Shown here in pieces: positions 1-10,373 of a stretch of 64,000 nt of DNA (its first letter is position 1; the number at the start of each line of letters is the position of its first letter). Source of the DNA: Paraphysoderma sedebokerense. Lineage: Eukaryota > Blastocladiomycota > Physodermatomycetes > Physodermatales > Physodermataceae. Under the pieces are notes generated by a model. That model did not search any database and was not told the DNA's origin. It saw only the letters and a program-made list of their open reading frames with translations. Made by a program: the position numbers and the translations under genes. The stretch spans positions 1 to 64,000 of the forward strand of contig JAHLJZ010000018.1 in the NCBI GenBank assembly GCA_025602915.1, in the 5' to 3' direction.

Positions 1-53
1 TACCTTTTTCAAGGACAATAAAATTGGTTTAATTCCCCTAACCTAACCTAACG

Positions 54-224
54 ACTTCAGAGCAAACTTAGGTCACAACTTCAGAGCAAACTTAGGTCAC
101 AACTTCAGAGCAAACTTAGGTCACAACTTCAGAGCAAACTTAGGTCACAACTTCAGAGCAAACTTAGGTCACAACTTCAGATATACGCCCCTTTCTCAGA
201 GCAAACTTAGGTCACAACTTCAGA
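54..224. repeat. 24-bp tandem minisatellite
   Basis: Five perfect copies of a 24-bp unit (ACTTCAGAGCAAACTTAGGT plus CACA) run from 54 to 173. A short unrelated stretch (about 181-195) follows, then one more partial copy. Short CCTAA runs flank the array on both sides (about 38-51 and 228-242), and the unit itself contains TTAGG. The array lies directly against a Ulp1-like coding remnant, so it interrupts or borders a mobile element. The copies are identical, which suggests recent expansion. Confidence 0.9.
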
Positions 225-242
225 GGACCTAACCTAACCTAA

Positions 243-521
243 ATCGGTGGTGTGGATTGCGGTATATTTGTTATGGGCCGGATGAAAAGGATTGTGCTTG
301 GAAATGATATTGGCACCATCAGGCAGTCGGAGATATCCAAGATACGAAAGGAATTGAAAGCAGATATTCAGACTTCTCGGATAAGCACACTAGACAAGGA
401 GAATATCCTGGATCAGGCTGCGATTCTACTAAAATGTTCATCAGAAACAGCGCCACTCAAACGAAAAGGAGAGGAGTCAATACTGTCTGATTCTAAAAGA
501 AATAGAACTGCTAATATCTAG
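243..521 (+). pseudogene. C-terminal remnant of a Ulp1-like (C48) cysteine protease
   Basis: The open frame follows a TAA at 240-242 and reads IGGVDCGIFVMGRMKRI, then a basic helix with SEISKIRKEL. The VDCGIFV motif with its cysteine at 258-260 is the nucleophile region of Ulp1/SENP SUMO proteases, and the following R-K-rich helix is where these proteins normally end. The catalytic His and Asp region upstream is missing and the minisatellite sits in its place, so this is a fragment. Ulp1 domains are often carried by eukaryotic DNA transposons including some MULEs. The MULE piece beside it on the other strand makes a transposon origin more likely than a host SUMO protease. Confidence 0.6.
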
Positions 522-540
522 AATTATATATGATAAATGG

Positions 541-1617
541 TTAGAACCCAAGGTGGTTCGTTTTATCTACAGAACACTGATTAGCATTTCTAAAGTTTTA
601 CTTTAAGCGAGGGATTACGTACATGTAGCATCAACATACACCTCTTGGACACTCTCCACTTTCATTAACCGCCAAAACGGAGTTAGGAATGCAAAGAAAC
701 GAGAAGGACGGTTTTCCGATATAATTACTTGATAATCATCCTCTTTATTCAATAAATTCAATGCAGATAGTATTTGGTTTTCATCTGTTACATATGTGTC
801 ATTCAAAAACGTGTGCCACCATCTATAAATCTGAGCAACTGGATTAGTTTATATTGATTGACGCATATTGAATATTGCAATTGTTACCTGTGCTTGGGTT
901 ATGAGTTCATCGTCAGGAAATTCCTCCTTGTTTCTGATGAAATCAGCATAAATATCCTTCGCTGTGGCATTTGTGGAGTTTACTCTTTCTTTGATGAAAG
1001 TTCTAAGTTTGTTCGAAACTTTAAAGTTTCCGGCTTGGGGGTGAAAGAAACCGTGGTGATACTGGATTTGTAGGTATGGCTGTTGTTGTGTATCCGGTGG
1101 AGTGTAAAGAACCATATAACCTTTACAATCATATCGATTTATACAAATCCGATTGCGTGATGAATTTGCGACAGGTGGCTTATATTTAGCGTATTCAGAA
1201 CGTTGGCAGCACCAATAAATGCACCGCCTACTACCGTCCCGGTTTTTGACTGTTTTTTGGCACCTACAATTTAGTCAGAAGGGGAATTTCCATAAATATC
1301 CTTGAACGCACACACCTATACGAATATCCATCGGCGGATTCCATGGATCTCTTGATTTCGTCTGCCAGTTCTTCTAAATTAGCTGCTGAATGTACTTTAA
1401 CCAAGCAGTTTAATTCAACACCATTGGAGTGACCGTTTTCCTGCTCCGTATGCATATGGTCTGATTGAAGACACCGAAAGATTTCACCATGTACTGTTGC
1501 TTTAATGTCCAACACATCATTAAAAATTGTACCCGAATATTGATCTTTCTTACGACAGAAGCGACAAATCCGGTAAAGACCACCTTCACCCCAAAAATCC
1601 AAAGGGGTTAAAGACAA
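541..1617 (-). mobile_element. Truncated Mutator-like (MULE) transposase gene
   Basis: Four exons join in frame on the minus strand: 1617-1316, 1263-888, 830-623 and 566-541, with introns of 52, 57 and 56 bp. The first part has two Cys/His-rich segments like FLYWCH/WRKY-type fingers: RICRFCRKK with a later DHMHTE, then CINRYDCKG with QYHHGFFH. Next comes the MULE-typical helix ending ITQAQIYRWWHTF. The reading ends at VYVDATYKTNHLGF, the start of the DDE catalytic domain with its first Asp, followed by a stop at 541-543. The rest of the catalytic core is absent. The upstream limit near 1617 is the first plausible start, not a proven one. This is a decayed DNA transposon, and no terminal inverted repeats were identified. 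Confidence 0.7.
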
Positions 1618-2466
1618 ATTTGCAACTTTTCTTCCTGGTGCAATCCGTAATTACCGACATGTGTAATATGAGCGGAGGGTAGTGCTTGCATATAGAGTTT
1701 AGTGGTGAGAATTCGGGAGTCGGGACTGGTGACGTGGTCTTAGGTCAGTCCAAAGCCGTTCACCGGATGACAGTGAACGGGGGCAAATTTTGGTTGTCAT
1801 GGTAGGGTACTGATCTGATATGATCTCGTCACGTGCAGTCACACGCTAATAAAAAATCATATGTTTGACGCACCGAAATTTCGCTTGGTTAAAAATAGTA
1901 AATGCGGTGCACAGTCAAAGCGAAATTACTATGAATTCATTGCCAAAAAATGTCTATTTCAGAATGATTTTGCTAATCTTCCCACCCAGATATTCTTCTA
2001 TTGTTTACTAAATGTTTGCTTATTCCACGCCAAAAGCACCGCCTGATTGTGCTTGTCGCGCTTAATCCTTGAATTGCTGAACACCGATTTGAATAAAAAA
2101 AATGAGACAAACTGTAATTGCATCATTTTGTTTTAAGACAATGCATAAAGATTAAAGTACGAGCCAGAATTTGAGCTTACATGACTCAATGCAGTAAGGC
2201 GTTGCTTAACTGCTAATTGAGCAGCATCCCTCATAAATTACATAAGTTTTCAATTTAGCTTAAACATTATCGTTTGTCTATAAAGAGACCACTCCTTCTA
2301 GCGGATTTCTCTAATCTTAGCAGTTAATACCCTCTCCTCTAGCCTGTGTACTGACAAGTGACGTCGCCACATCGGGATCCATCGCAATTCTCATCTAAGA
2401 CATCACAAAGATCTTAATTACAACCGACATTATCATCTATCGAATTGTGGTTAACGAATTAACACA
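1618..2466. other. Intergenic, MULE remnant to transglutaminase gene
   Basis: No convincing gene seen. A 61-codon open stretch at 1861-2046 has no recognisable features. The last few hundred bases should hold the promoter of the secreted protein that starts at 2467; no clear TATA element was identified. Confidence 0.5.
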
Positions 2467-3977
2467 ATGATAAAAATTTCTCTTTTTCTCGCCCTCTCGG
2501 TTCTCTTGCAACACATGGTGTATTCTGTGCCTACCGCTCTACCTGTCGCACCTTTACCGGAAACTCCGGGTTCCTTGCGACAAAGGCTAGGACTAAGTAT
2601 TGAAAGCAATTATGCAAAATTACCCAAGAAAGGAAGCTTAGATAAAATTCCATGGGCCGCGAGTTATTACCCACAGAGTAAGGTATGTAAATCTCTTTTT
2701 ATCCATGATCCTGACGATCACACATTAATGAAAATTGATAATAATTTCAGGATGGTGCAAACGTTTTATGGGCTGGAAATGGAACACAATCGGCGATCTC
2801 AAAGTATGCTACTGTGTACGGGCTTAATGCGACTCTGTTAGAAGATTTCGCTTCGATTTTGAGAGGTAATTACTTTATGTAATTTCTATTTTAAAAATAT
2901 ACCATTGATTAATATCGATGCATATAATGCTAGGCATCGATTACCCCGCTCATACTGAATGTCGTCAATCGTCAGACTGCTCAAACGGTGCAAAGTGTGT
3001 TCACCGACGTGGACAAAACCCTGCGACCTCAATTGGCCGTTGTGTTGAAGGATGGACAGGTCTTTGTCATGCTTGGGCTCCGGCTTCTCTACTAGAGGAT
3101 GAACCTCTATGTCCAGTTACTATGAATGGTGTTACTTTTGAAATCAACGATTTAAAAGCCTTAATTCTCATGGCGTATGAAAATCCCGAAAGTACTACTC
3201 CTGATATGATTGGACTGAAGTGCAACAGTGCTTCTCCAGAAAGAGATGTTTATAATCGTTCTATCATTCAGGAATGCGCCGACATGAATGCTGGTTTGTT
3301 TAAATTCTGCTCATGTTGTCTTTAATGAATCAGTATCCATCATAATAACAGCGCTATTTCAAAAACAATAACAGGAACTTTCCACTTGGTCACCTCGAAT
3401 CTTCTGGGCGTCCATAAGAAAGGATTTGTCGGGGAACTATCAACTGCGGTTCAAGTTTGGAACTATCCTATATACTCATTTAATATTCTCAACGAGACAG
3501 AGTTTACCCCAGAAAAGGCAATGTCAACATTCTTTCCGAATCGAGGGAACCGATACGCCTTTAACGATGCAACCAGAAGTGTTCAATATGTCCAATTAGA
3601 TTTAAAATACACTACAGAATCAAGTGAGAGTGATAATGTTTCGTGGACCAAGACGGGGACACTGGAAAAATATCTAGTGAATAGAATTTATGAATACATT
3701 TTGGAACTTGATGATCAAAAAAATATTATTGGTATGTCAGAATTACTTCAATGTCGCGAAATCTTAGTTATTAATTATTTTTATGCATACTTGGTGTTTA
3801 TTAGGTGGTGAATGGGTTCGTAACAGCCTCCAAAATCATCCTGATTTCCTGTGGTTCAGCAAAAGCACACCTCCCGCCAACCTTGAAATTCCGAGTCATG
3901 CGGCAGCTCAAGGGACCGTACTCAAGTATTCCAACATCAAAGATTTACTAAGGCGGTCAGTTGAAGGGCAATGCTAA
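2467..3977 (+). CDS. Secreted transglutaminase, GP42/Pep-13 elicitor family
   Basis: Five exons (2467-2682, 2751-2865, 2934-3293, 3375-3731, 3805-3977) give 406 aa with all phases consistent. Residues 1-20 are a signal peptide (MIKISLFLALSVLL...VYS). A Cys-rich stretch (C120-C147) precedes the core. The core shows EGWTGLCHAWAPA with the probable nucleophile C155, GTFHLVTSNLLG with H234, VWNYPIYSF at 258-266, and GGEWV...HPDFLW near the end. These match the oomycete GP42 family (TGase_elicitor), Ca2+-dependent transglutaminases of the cell wall with a papain-like fold that cross-link protein Gln and Lys. VWNYP lines up with the Pep-13 core (VWNQP) recognised by plants. Role here is inferred: wall protein cross-linking. 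The family is best known from oomycetes and some marine bacteria. Assignment of catalytic residues is by motif only. Confidence 0.85.
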
Positions 3978-4517
3978 ATATCATTTCATTACAATTATAC
4001 GAAAAATTGAATTGAAATTCAGATAAGTTTTATCGAAAATGATACATACACTTTATACATCTTTATACCGGTTTAGATTACGAAACACCAAAAAGCCATA
4101 TACATAAGTCGTATCTAAACTCTTATTCTGTATACATATTTATAGAACAGTCTATGCAAATAAACGTCAAGTACTTATCGAGAGTTCATCGGTGGTGTTT
4201 AGACAAGAGTTCAATACTCGCGTAGGTACTAGGTAACAATAAGCAATGCATATCAGCTCAATGGCAGGAAATTAGAATTCGCTAAGTTTGGGGAATAGAG
4301 TGCCGAATTTGTATGGTAGGCGTCGATGATTATTTCATCAAAAATCGCAGCAGCGCATGTTTACTTCAATATGCCATGAGTCAGAAGAATTCGCTTTCGC
4401 AATATTCGCTTTCGAAATTCGGATAAGGCCAAAGCAGAAATCAAGATCCCTGGTCATGGAATCATAAATTGATCATCACCAACGGTGCCATGAGAATGAC
4501 AAGATTGTAATTTGAAT
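3978..4517. other. Intergenic between convergent genes
   Basis: 540 bp, A+T-rich, holding the 3' ends of the transglutaminase gene and of the minus-strand GT69 copy. Nothing else recognised. Confidence 0.6.
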
Positions 4518-6094
4518 TTATTTACTTCTGGGAAGCCACCTTTCGTACACCACCTTATAAGGATCCAAGTCTTGAGCACCTTTGTGCTCTTCAAGCGGTA
4601 AACACATAACCAACTCCGGGAACTTGTTAAAATCCAGTAATCCTTCCGTCTCTTCTGCGGTGAACTTATTGTTCGGTGGAAAACGCTGTGTGTACTCTGT
4701 CTGCGAATGCGGATCCTTCACATTGTGAAAATCGTCCAAACAATAAGCAACCTAAAAATTCACTTAGCTGCACTCTCAGACTGACAAAGTAAAAATAAAC
4801 TTAACGAACCTTGACACGAGGTACCACCATAATTCGAGTATTACCTTTACCAACGATATCTTTGCACATTAGGCTGCATTCAGACTGATCGCACTCTCCT
4901 GAAGATTTATCAGCGGCTCGAAATTTGATTCCACCATCAGATCTCCAAACGTCAGAATCCACAACTGCCGCACCATTCCAGCAGCATGCAACAGGAAGAG
5001 GGACCTGATTTACAAGTTTTATAGATGTCGCTGGATGAAGGGTGAAAGTATCGAAAAGTGAATTCTGCCAGTCGAATGCTCGCATTTTATCCAATTTTTT
5101 AGCGATTGGAGCGCTGATAGTTCTTGGCGGTAAACCGGCTAAATCTCGATGAACCCAAAGGTCATATATCTAATAGTAACATGTAAGCGTCTAATTAAAT
5201 TAAATGGTTTGAGAAACTTAATCGTACTTACAACGGGATTGCTCCCTTGCCAATAATCAATGCCGCAGGTCAGGGCCGCTTTTTGTCGTTTCGCTTGGAA
5301 CAACAATTCGTACATATCGTCGACGCAAAACAAGACATCATTCAAGAACAAAACATGTCCTTGATAGTCTCCTAAATTCTTTAGAGCTCTGTACAAATAT
5401 TCAGATACGAAAGGTTAGAACTGTACGGAAACATATCAGAATCACAGATGAAAGTACCTATTTCTAGCCTTGGAGAGGTACTCTATCCGATGTTCTTCCG
5501 GGCCTCTCACCAACCCATCCATAACGATAGAATTCTTCACATTAATATCATATGTTCCAATATCCTCAGCAAACATTTCGTCTTATCCCCACTACCACTT
5601 TCATAAATCGAAACCACCATTGGCGGCGGCCCTAGGCCACTGATAGATTCATTGGCCATAACGAAAAGGTTGTACATCAAGTCTGGTAAGATATCTTCAT
5701 TGTTGTGAAAATTGGCGGCGATGTATTTCATTGACGAGTGAATTTGTCGGTAACGCTGTTGCTTCTCCTTCAAGAAAGTCGGTGAATGCTTTCGGCAGTA
5801 ATTATTGTGAACGTTCTTGAACGATCCAAGCCTTTTAAATGATTCGAGATAGAAAGCGATTCTATGGGGTAAGTCTGTAGTTTTAGGCTCTCCGATTCCG
5901 TAAGCGTCAAGTAAGCTTTTGATTGAGGAGTTTTCGCAGTCTATGCTAGCAGCAAACGAAGCGGATATCGGATTCGCAGGTGTGCGATCGGTAGACCACC
6001 GAAAACACAGCAATATTATCGAGGCAATAAATACGGCTGCAATCACAATCTGTCTGCCTTTGCCACTCTTCATCATTCTGAAAAGAAATCCCAT
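4518..6094 (-). pseudogene. GT69 (CAP59/CMT1-like) mannosyltransferase, copy 1, frameshifted
   Basis: Exons 6094-5458, 5388-5232, 5169-4810 and 4751-4518 match copy 2 in order and intron position. A type II membrane anchor (about residues 13-30) is followed by the GT69 core: VVSIYESGSGDKTKC, MDGLVRGPEEHRIEYLS, FLNDVLFCVDDMYELL and ALTCGIDYWQGSNPV. The exon lengths sum to 1388, not a multiple of three. Near 5552, at LLRILEH, copy 1 has one base where copy 2 has eight, a net loss of 7 bp. The frame therefore runs into a stop a few codons later. All other segments stay open, so the damage is single and recent, or a sequencing error. GT69 enzymes are fungal Golgi mannosyltransferases (alpha-1,3 type in Cryptococcus) acting on wall or capsule glycans. 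Confidence 0.8.
5245..5551. repeat. Gene-conversion-like tract, copy A
   Basis: 307 bp identical to 11136-11442 except for one base (5274 G, 11165 A). It covers the end of exon 1, the whole 69-bp intron and most of exon 2 of the GT69 gene. Flanking coding sequence differs at many positions, so the tract was homogenised recently. Confidence 0.9.
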
Positions 6095-6639
6095 GGCATT
6101 GGGTCAAAGATTTTGTGTGGGATCTTGGTTCCTTCAACCTTATCGGTCGTTGCGGCCGCGGGTGTGTATCAAATCACCGTGACCTGGATTGTCCAATTCG
6201 TTCCTCTTTTTTCTTGAGCAAGGGGGCATACAGTCGGACATTCCGGCCGTCCACCATGCTGTCTGGCTTACTACGACATATTTACAATCATTCAAAGAAG
6301 TTCATACAGCCTCCAACATTGCACGGCTCCTCTAGAATTTAAATGCGATTCATGCATTGCTCCTGGTTTAATCCATCGATCTTTCAGCAGCAAGTTTCAT
6401 TGATGCTTAACTTTACAACGATGGCGCCAGGCGCTTAGTTTAGTCAGGTTGTCAGCTGTGTGTATTTTATCCATTCCCCTCGATTATCTGTTAGCTATAT
6501 GGGTCATAATCTTCTGTGGTACTGGTGTGTAGTAGGCTGCCGAGCCAGTAGTGGGAGTCACCTATCGTTACGATCACGTGAATCATAACAATGCTCTTGC
6601 ATACAGTTGTTACCTGTTGGATAGGAAGAACGATCATTT
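6095..6639. other. Divergent promoter region, GT69 copy 1 / SUA5
   Basis: 545 bp between two divergently transcribed starts. No supported gene; open stretches here (for example 6115-6342) show no family features. Confidence 0.6.
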
Positions 6640-8031
6640 ATGCAATCTCCCATTCTTCGACAATTCTATCGATTAAAGTCTTTGCCTGAATTATTTTATC
6701 ATAGCGATATATATAAAGACTATTCTATTGCTAAAAGCCGCTCTCCTCGCACCATGGCGGATTTCGAAACGAAGATTCTACCTGTACATACCAACACATT
6801 TCGATACGAATCCCGTGACGCATCATTGAAGCCTCTGGAATTCATCGAGTCGCCAAATATACCGTCCCCTTCAAAAGACTTGTTTACCTACGAATCTGAC
6901 CTGAGTTCATTGAGGCAGGCAGCTGAATTGCTCAAGAATGATGAAGTCGTAGCGATGCCAACCGAGACAGTTTACGGTTTAGCAGCGAATGCCCTTTCTC
7001 CGAATGCCATTTCAAAGATATTCCATGCCAAGTCCCGACCTTCTGATAATCCTCTTATTATTCATATATCTTCACTTCATATGTTGAAATCCTTGCTTCC
7101 GGGAGGAAAGATCCCTCCCAGCTACCTACCGCTTATTCAACGTTTTTGGCCCGGTCCATTGACTTTACTGTTTCCGAAATCGGATTCCATACCCGATATC
7201 ATTACTGCTTCTCAACCGACAGTTGCAATTCGATTCCCGTCTCATCCTATTACCCGCACACTCATTAGCTTATGTGGGTTCCCGCTTGCCGCACCTAGTG
7301 CAAACTCGTCTGGAAAGCCGTCGCCAACTCTAGCGCAGCATGTTTATGAAGATCTAAAAGGTAAAATACCCCTTATAATTGATGGTGGACAATGTAACTA
7401 TGGAATCGAAAGTACTGTTTTAGATGGTCTGAGGGATCCTCCCGTGATATTGAGGCCTGGTGGTGTAACGGCTGAGATGGCGAAGGAAATCCCGGGTTAT
7501 GAGCATGTGCGGGTTTATAAAAAAGATTTTGTGGATCGGCAGATGGAAGAGACTCCAACTACACCAGGAATGAAATATCGACATTACAGTCCTGAAGCGG
7601 AGGTTATTCTGGTTAACCTGAATTTCGACCGGTCGCGTCCGAGTGACTACAAACATGCTCTCATGAAGCAGAAGTCCGTTTTGGAAAAAGAGTTGAAAAT
7701 TGTTTCTGCTAAACCCAACGTCAAGATTGGTATTTTGAAAACTCATAGATATCAGCTCGCGCTACCTACATCTCCGATAACGTGCGACTTTGTTGTGTAC
7801 GATACATACCATCCTCCACCTATCGGTAATGATTTTGGTAACGGGACAAAGTTTGACGACGGTGATTCCGAGGAGAGCTCATCAGTGATTGCCAGAGAAT
7901 TATTCAAAGGATTGCGATGGCTGGATTCCCAAAAAGTAGATCTTTTATTTATACAAGGGGTGGAAGAATCTGATGAAGGATTAGCTATAATGAATCGAGT
8001 TCGGAAAGCGGCCAGCAAGGTGATATATTAA
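6640..8031 (+). CDS. SUA5: Threonylcarbamoyl-AMP synthase Sua5/YrdC
   Basis: A single-exon 463-aa protein. It makes threonylcarbamoyl-AMP from threonine, bicarbonate and ATP, the first step of t6A modification at position 37 of ANN-decoding tRNAs. The YrdC domain spans about residues 85-285: VVAMPTETVYGLAANAL, IFHAKSRPSDNPLIIHI, WPGPLTLLF, VAIRFPSHP, PLAAPSANSSGKPSPT and ESTVLDG. A C-terminal Sua5 domain follows with TPGMKYRHYSPEAEV. The length fits two-domain Sua5 enzymes. The first ATG adds 38 residues, rich in basic and hydroxylated residues. A second ATG at 6754 (CACCATGG) has a far better start context. The long form may go to mitochondria and the short form stay in the cytosol, as known for this family elsewhere. 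Confidence 0.95.
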   Translation: MQSPILRQFYRLKSLPELFYHSDIYKDYSIAKSRSPRTMADFETKILPVHTNTFRYESRDASLKPLEFIESPNIPSPSKDLFTYESDLSSLRQAAELLKNDEVVAMPTETVYGLAANALSPNAISKIFHAKSRPSDNPLIIHISSLHMLKSLLPGGKIPPSYLPLIQRFWPGPLTLLFPKSDSIPDIITASQPTVAIRFPSHPITRTLISLCGFPLAAPSANSSGKPSPTLAQHVYEDLKGKIPLIIDGGQCNYGIESTVLDGLRDPPVILRPGGVTAEMAKEIPGYEHVRVYKKDFVDRQMEETPTTPGMKYRHYSPEAEVILVNLNFDRSRPSDYKHALMKQKSVLEKELKIVSAKPNVKIGILKTHRYQLALPTSPITCDFVVYDTYHPPPIGNDFGNGTKFDDGDSEESSSVIARELFKGLRWLDSQKVDLLFIQGVEESDEGLAIMNRVRKAASKVIY

Positions 8032-8356
8032 GAATTAAGATTTCCTATAGCCGCGAATTGCAGAGTCATCCACTTTTATTTTTCTATCTCGCATTGTGAA
8101 ATAATATTTGTAATATAAATTAAAATGGAAACTTTCGTCTATGTTAATATTTTACTGCCTTTTTTACTGCCTTCAATTTTGGGACTTGATCCATCGATGG
8201 CATGCATAAAAGTAATTGGCAATTTTAGACGCCACATATGTTTGGGTGGCCGCAGGTTTGGAATCAAACAAGAAGATTTGAACTAGAAAAAATCAATTAA
8301 TCGTTTTCAAACTCCTGAATTGTCTTTCGACCATTACGCAAATATATACTGAAATC
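8032..8356. other. Intergenic SUA5 to PMI
   Basis: 325 bp between two genes on the same strand; 3' end of SUA5 and promoter of PMI. No further feature recognised. Confidence 0.6.
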
Positions 8357-9943
8357 ATGTCACCTTCGTCCTCCTTGGTGTATCGTCTTCAATGTCCCGC
8401 CCAAAACTACGCTTGGGGTAAACCAGCCGGATCGTCAAAAGTAGCAGAGTTTGTTAAAGCTTCCGGTGGCAATGTCAATGATGAACTTCCATACGCAGAG
8501 GTAATAAATGTTTACAATCAATGATATACCGTATAATAGGGCTTTCGACTCTAATAGTCTTTCGTGCGGTCATCTTGCCTTAAGTTTTTGTGCAATATAT
8601 CTAACGTCGCTTAATTGCTCATTTCCGCCCGTTCTACCTATCGACACATTTTGTGGTCAACTTATATAACATCAGCTATGGATGGGAACCCACCCCAACG
8701 GACCCGCAAAAATTGATACACCAGATTCAGCTACCCCACAGCTGCTGTCATCGGTTCTAAAATCCAATCCAAACCTTCTCAACCCGACCATTTTAAACTC
8801 GTACAATGGCGACCTCCCTTTTCTCTTTAAAATACTATCTATCGGCAAAGCCCTCTCCATTCAAGCTCACCCTGACAAAAAACTTGCCGAATCGTTACAT
8901 GCAAAGTTCCCCAACATCTACAAAGACCCAAATCATAAACCCGAGATGGCAATCGCTTTGACCGACTTTGAGGCGTTATGTGGATTTAGACCTGTCGGCG
9001 AGATATGTTCAAACATTGAATCGTTCAAAGAGCTTCAAGCAGTTGTGGGCAAGAATATCGCTGAACAATTTGTTAAAGTCGGTAAATCCAGTTCTGGGGA
9101 ATCTGAAGTGAAGAAAGTCTTGAAGGAATTGTTTACGGCGTTAATGTCTGCTGATGAAAAATTAGTCGCACAACAAGTTACTGCCATGGTAAATCGGTTA
9201 AAATCTGGTGGAAACAGCTATAACAAAGGAACGTTAGAGGAGTTATTGATTAGACTAGATTCCCAATTTCCCGGTGACGTTGGCGTGTTCTGCGCATTGT
9301 TGTTAAATTATATGTCATTGAAAAAGGGTGAAGCTATCTTTTTGGCAGCCAATGAACCTCATGCATATTTATCGGGTGGTAAGCCGTTTTAGTGTTATAT
9401 CCCCGTAGACATTTTTTCCTCAACTTGTTATTCTCACCTCAATCTAACACACTACCTCTTCTCCTCAATTCCAAAGATATTGCCGAATGCATGGCCACCT
9501 CCGACAATGTCGTTCGATCAGGATTAACCCCCAAACTCAAAGACGTTCCCACCCTCACCACCATGTTAACATACACCACATCCCCACCCCACCATCGCAT
9601 CACGAAACCTACTCCATTCGGGACAACCAAATCAACCTACACCATCTTGTATAACCCTCCCATTTCCGAGTTCTCGGTGTTACAAACTCACCTCGGCGGT
9701 CATAACGCAGACGAAACTGTTGCTGAAGAAAAGATTGGACCGGTGGGTCCTAGCATTTTGATTACTACAGAAGGTGAAGGTAATTTATCGTGGTCTGAAA
9801 ACGGGGAAGCTAAAAATGTAGAGTTGAGGAAAGGATTGGTTTATTTTATTGGGAATGGAGTCGAAGTGACGATTGGTAAAAAGAAAGGGGTACAAGAGTT
9901 GACTGTTTTTAGAGCATTCTTTGACGACAAGAAAGTCGTGTAG
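8357..9943 (+). CDS. Mannose-6-phosphate isomerase, type I
   Basis: Exons 8357-8500, 8676-9378 and 9477-9943 give 437 aa, the usual size. The enzyme interconverts fructose-6-phosphate and mannose-6-phosphate in the cytosol and so feeds GDP-mannose synthesis for wall glycans, N-glycans and GPI anchors. Visible motifs: NYAWGKPAGSS at the N-terminus, MGTHPNGPA, the metal-site strand SIQAHPDK (Gln and His ligands), HKPEMA (Glu ligand), NEPHAYLSG (His ligand) split by intron 2, then ECMATSDNVVRSGLTPKLKD, the signature next to the active site. It lies between two GT69 mannosyltransferase genes that use the downstream product. Both introns fit the phase exactly. Confidence 0.95.
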
Positions 9944-10373
9944 CTTTTTTTTTTTCCTTTTGGTTCTTTCGGCTTGCTTGATAACTCTGGGATGGGAGCT
10001 GTTGGCATCCACCTTGATTTATCCCCTTTTTGTCATTTTAATTTCTATATTGGAGAGGTTCATGTGCCCGTAGGTATCAGATAATCGTCAAAGATGGACG
10101 GTTAGATGTCTCGACTGCTTTACTTTTTGAATGTCCGTAATATATCCTAGAACCGCAAGATTACACGAAATTTCCTCTTTCATGAATTAATGCAAAGTCA
10201 ACACCGTGACCCGAACAAAGAGCGCTCATTACCTCGTCACATTGAGTGCGTAAATTCTAGTGACACTGGTTTATCGATGAGCTGTGTTTACCATTCATGA
10301 TTGCTTTAGTGGAGGCCAATCGCAGTTTACAATGCAGTGAATCCAAATGTATAACTAAATTACAAAATTACAT
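9944..10373. other. Intergenic between convergent PMI and GT69 copy 2
   Basis: 430 bp with a T-rich run just after the PMI stop (about 9944-9960). It holds the 3' ends of both genes; nothing else seen. Confidence 0.6.

Noticed and set aside
38-51. CCTAA runs as a telomere
   Set aside because: Only two or three units and no extended array; coding and unique sequence follow at once. At most an interstitial motif.
1861-2046. 61-codon open frame
   Set aside because: No family features, no splice partner and low-complexity composition; likely chance.
2467-3977. Firm claim of horizontal transfer for the transglutaminase
   Set aside because: Intron style and composition match the neighbours, and no phylogeny can be run here; vertical descent is equally possible.
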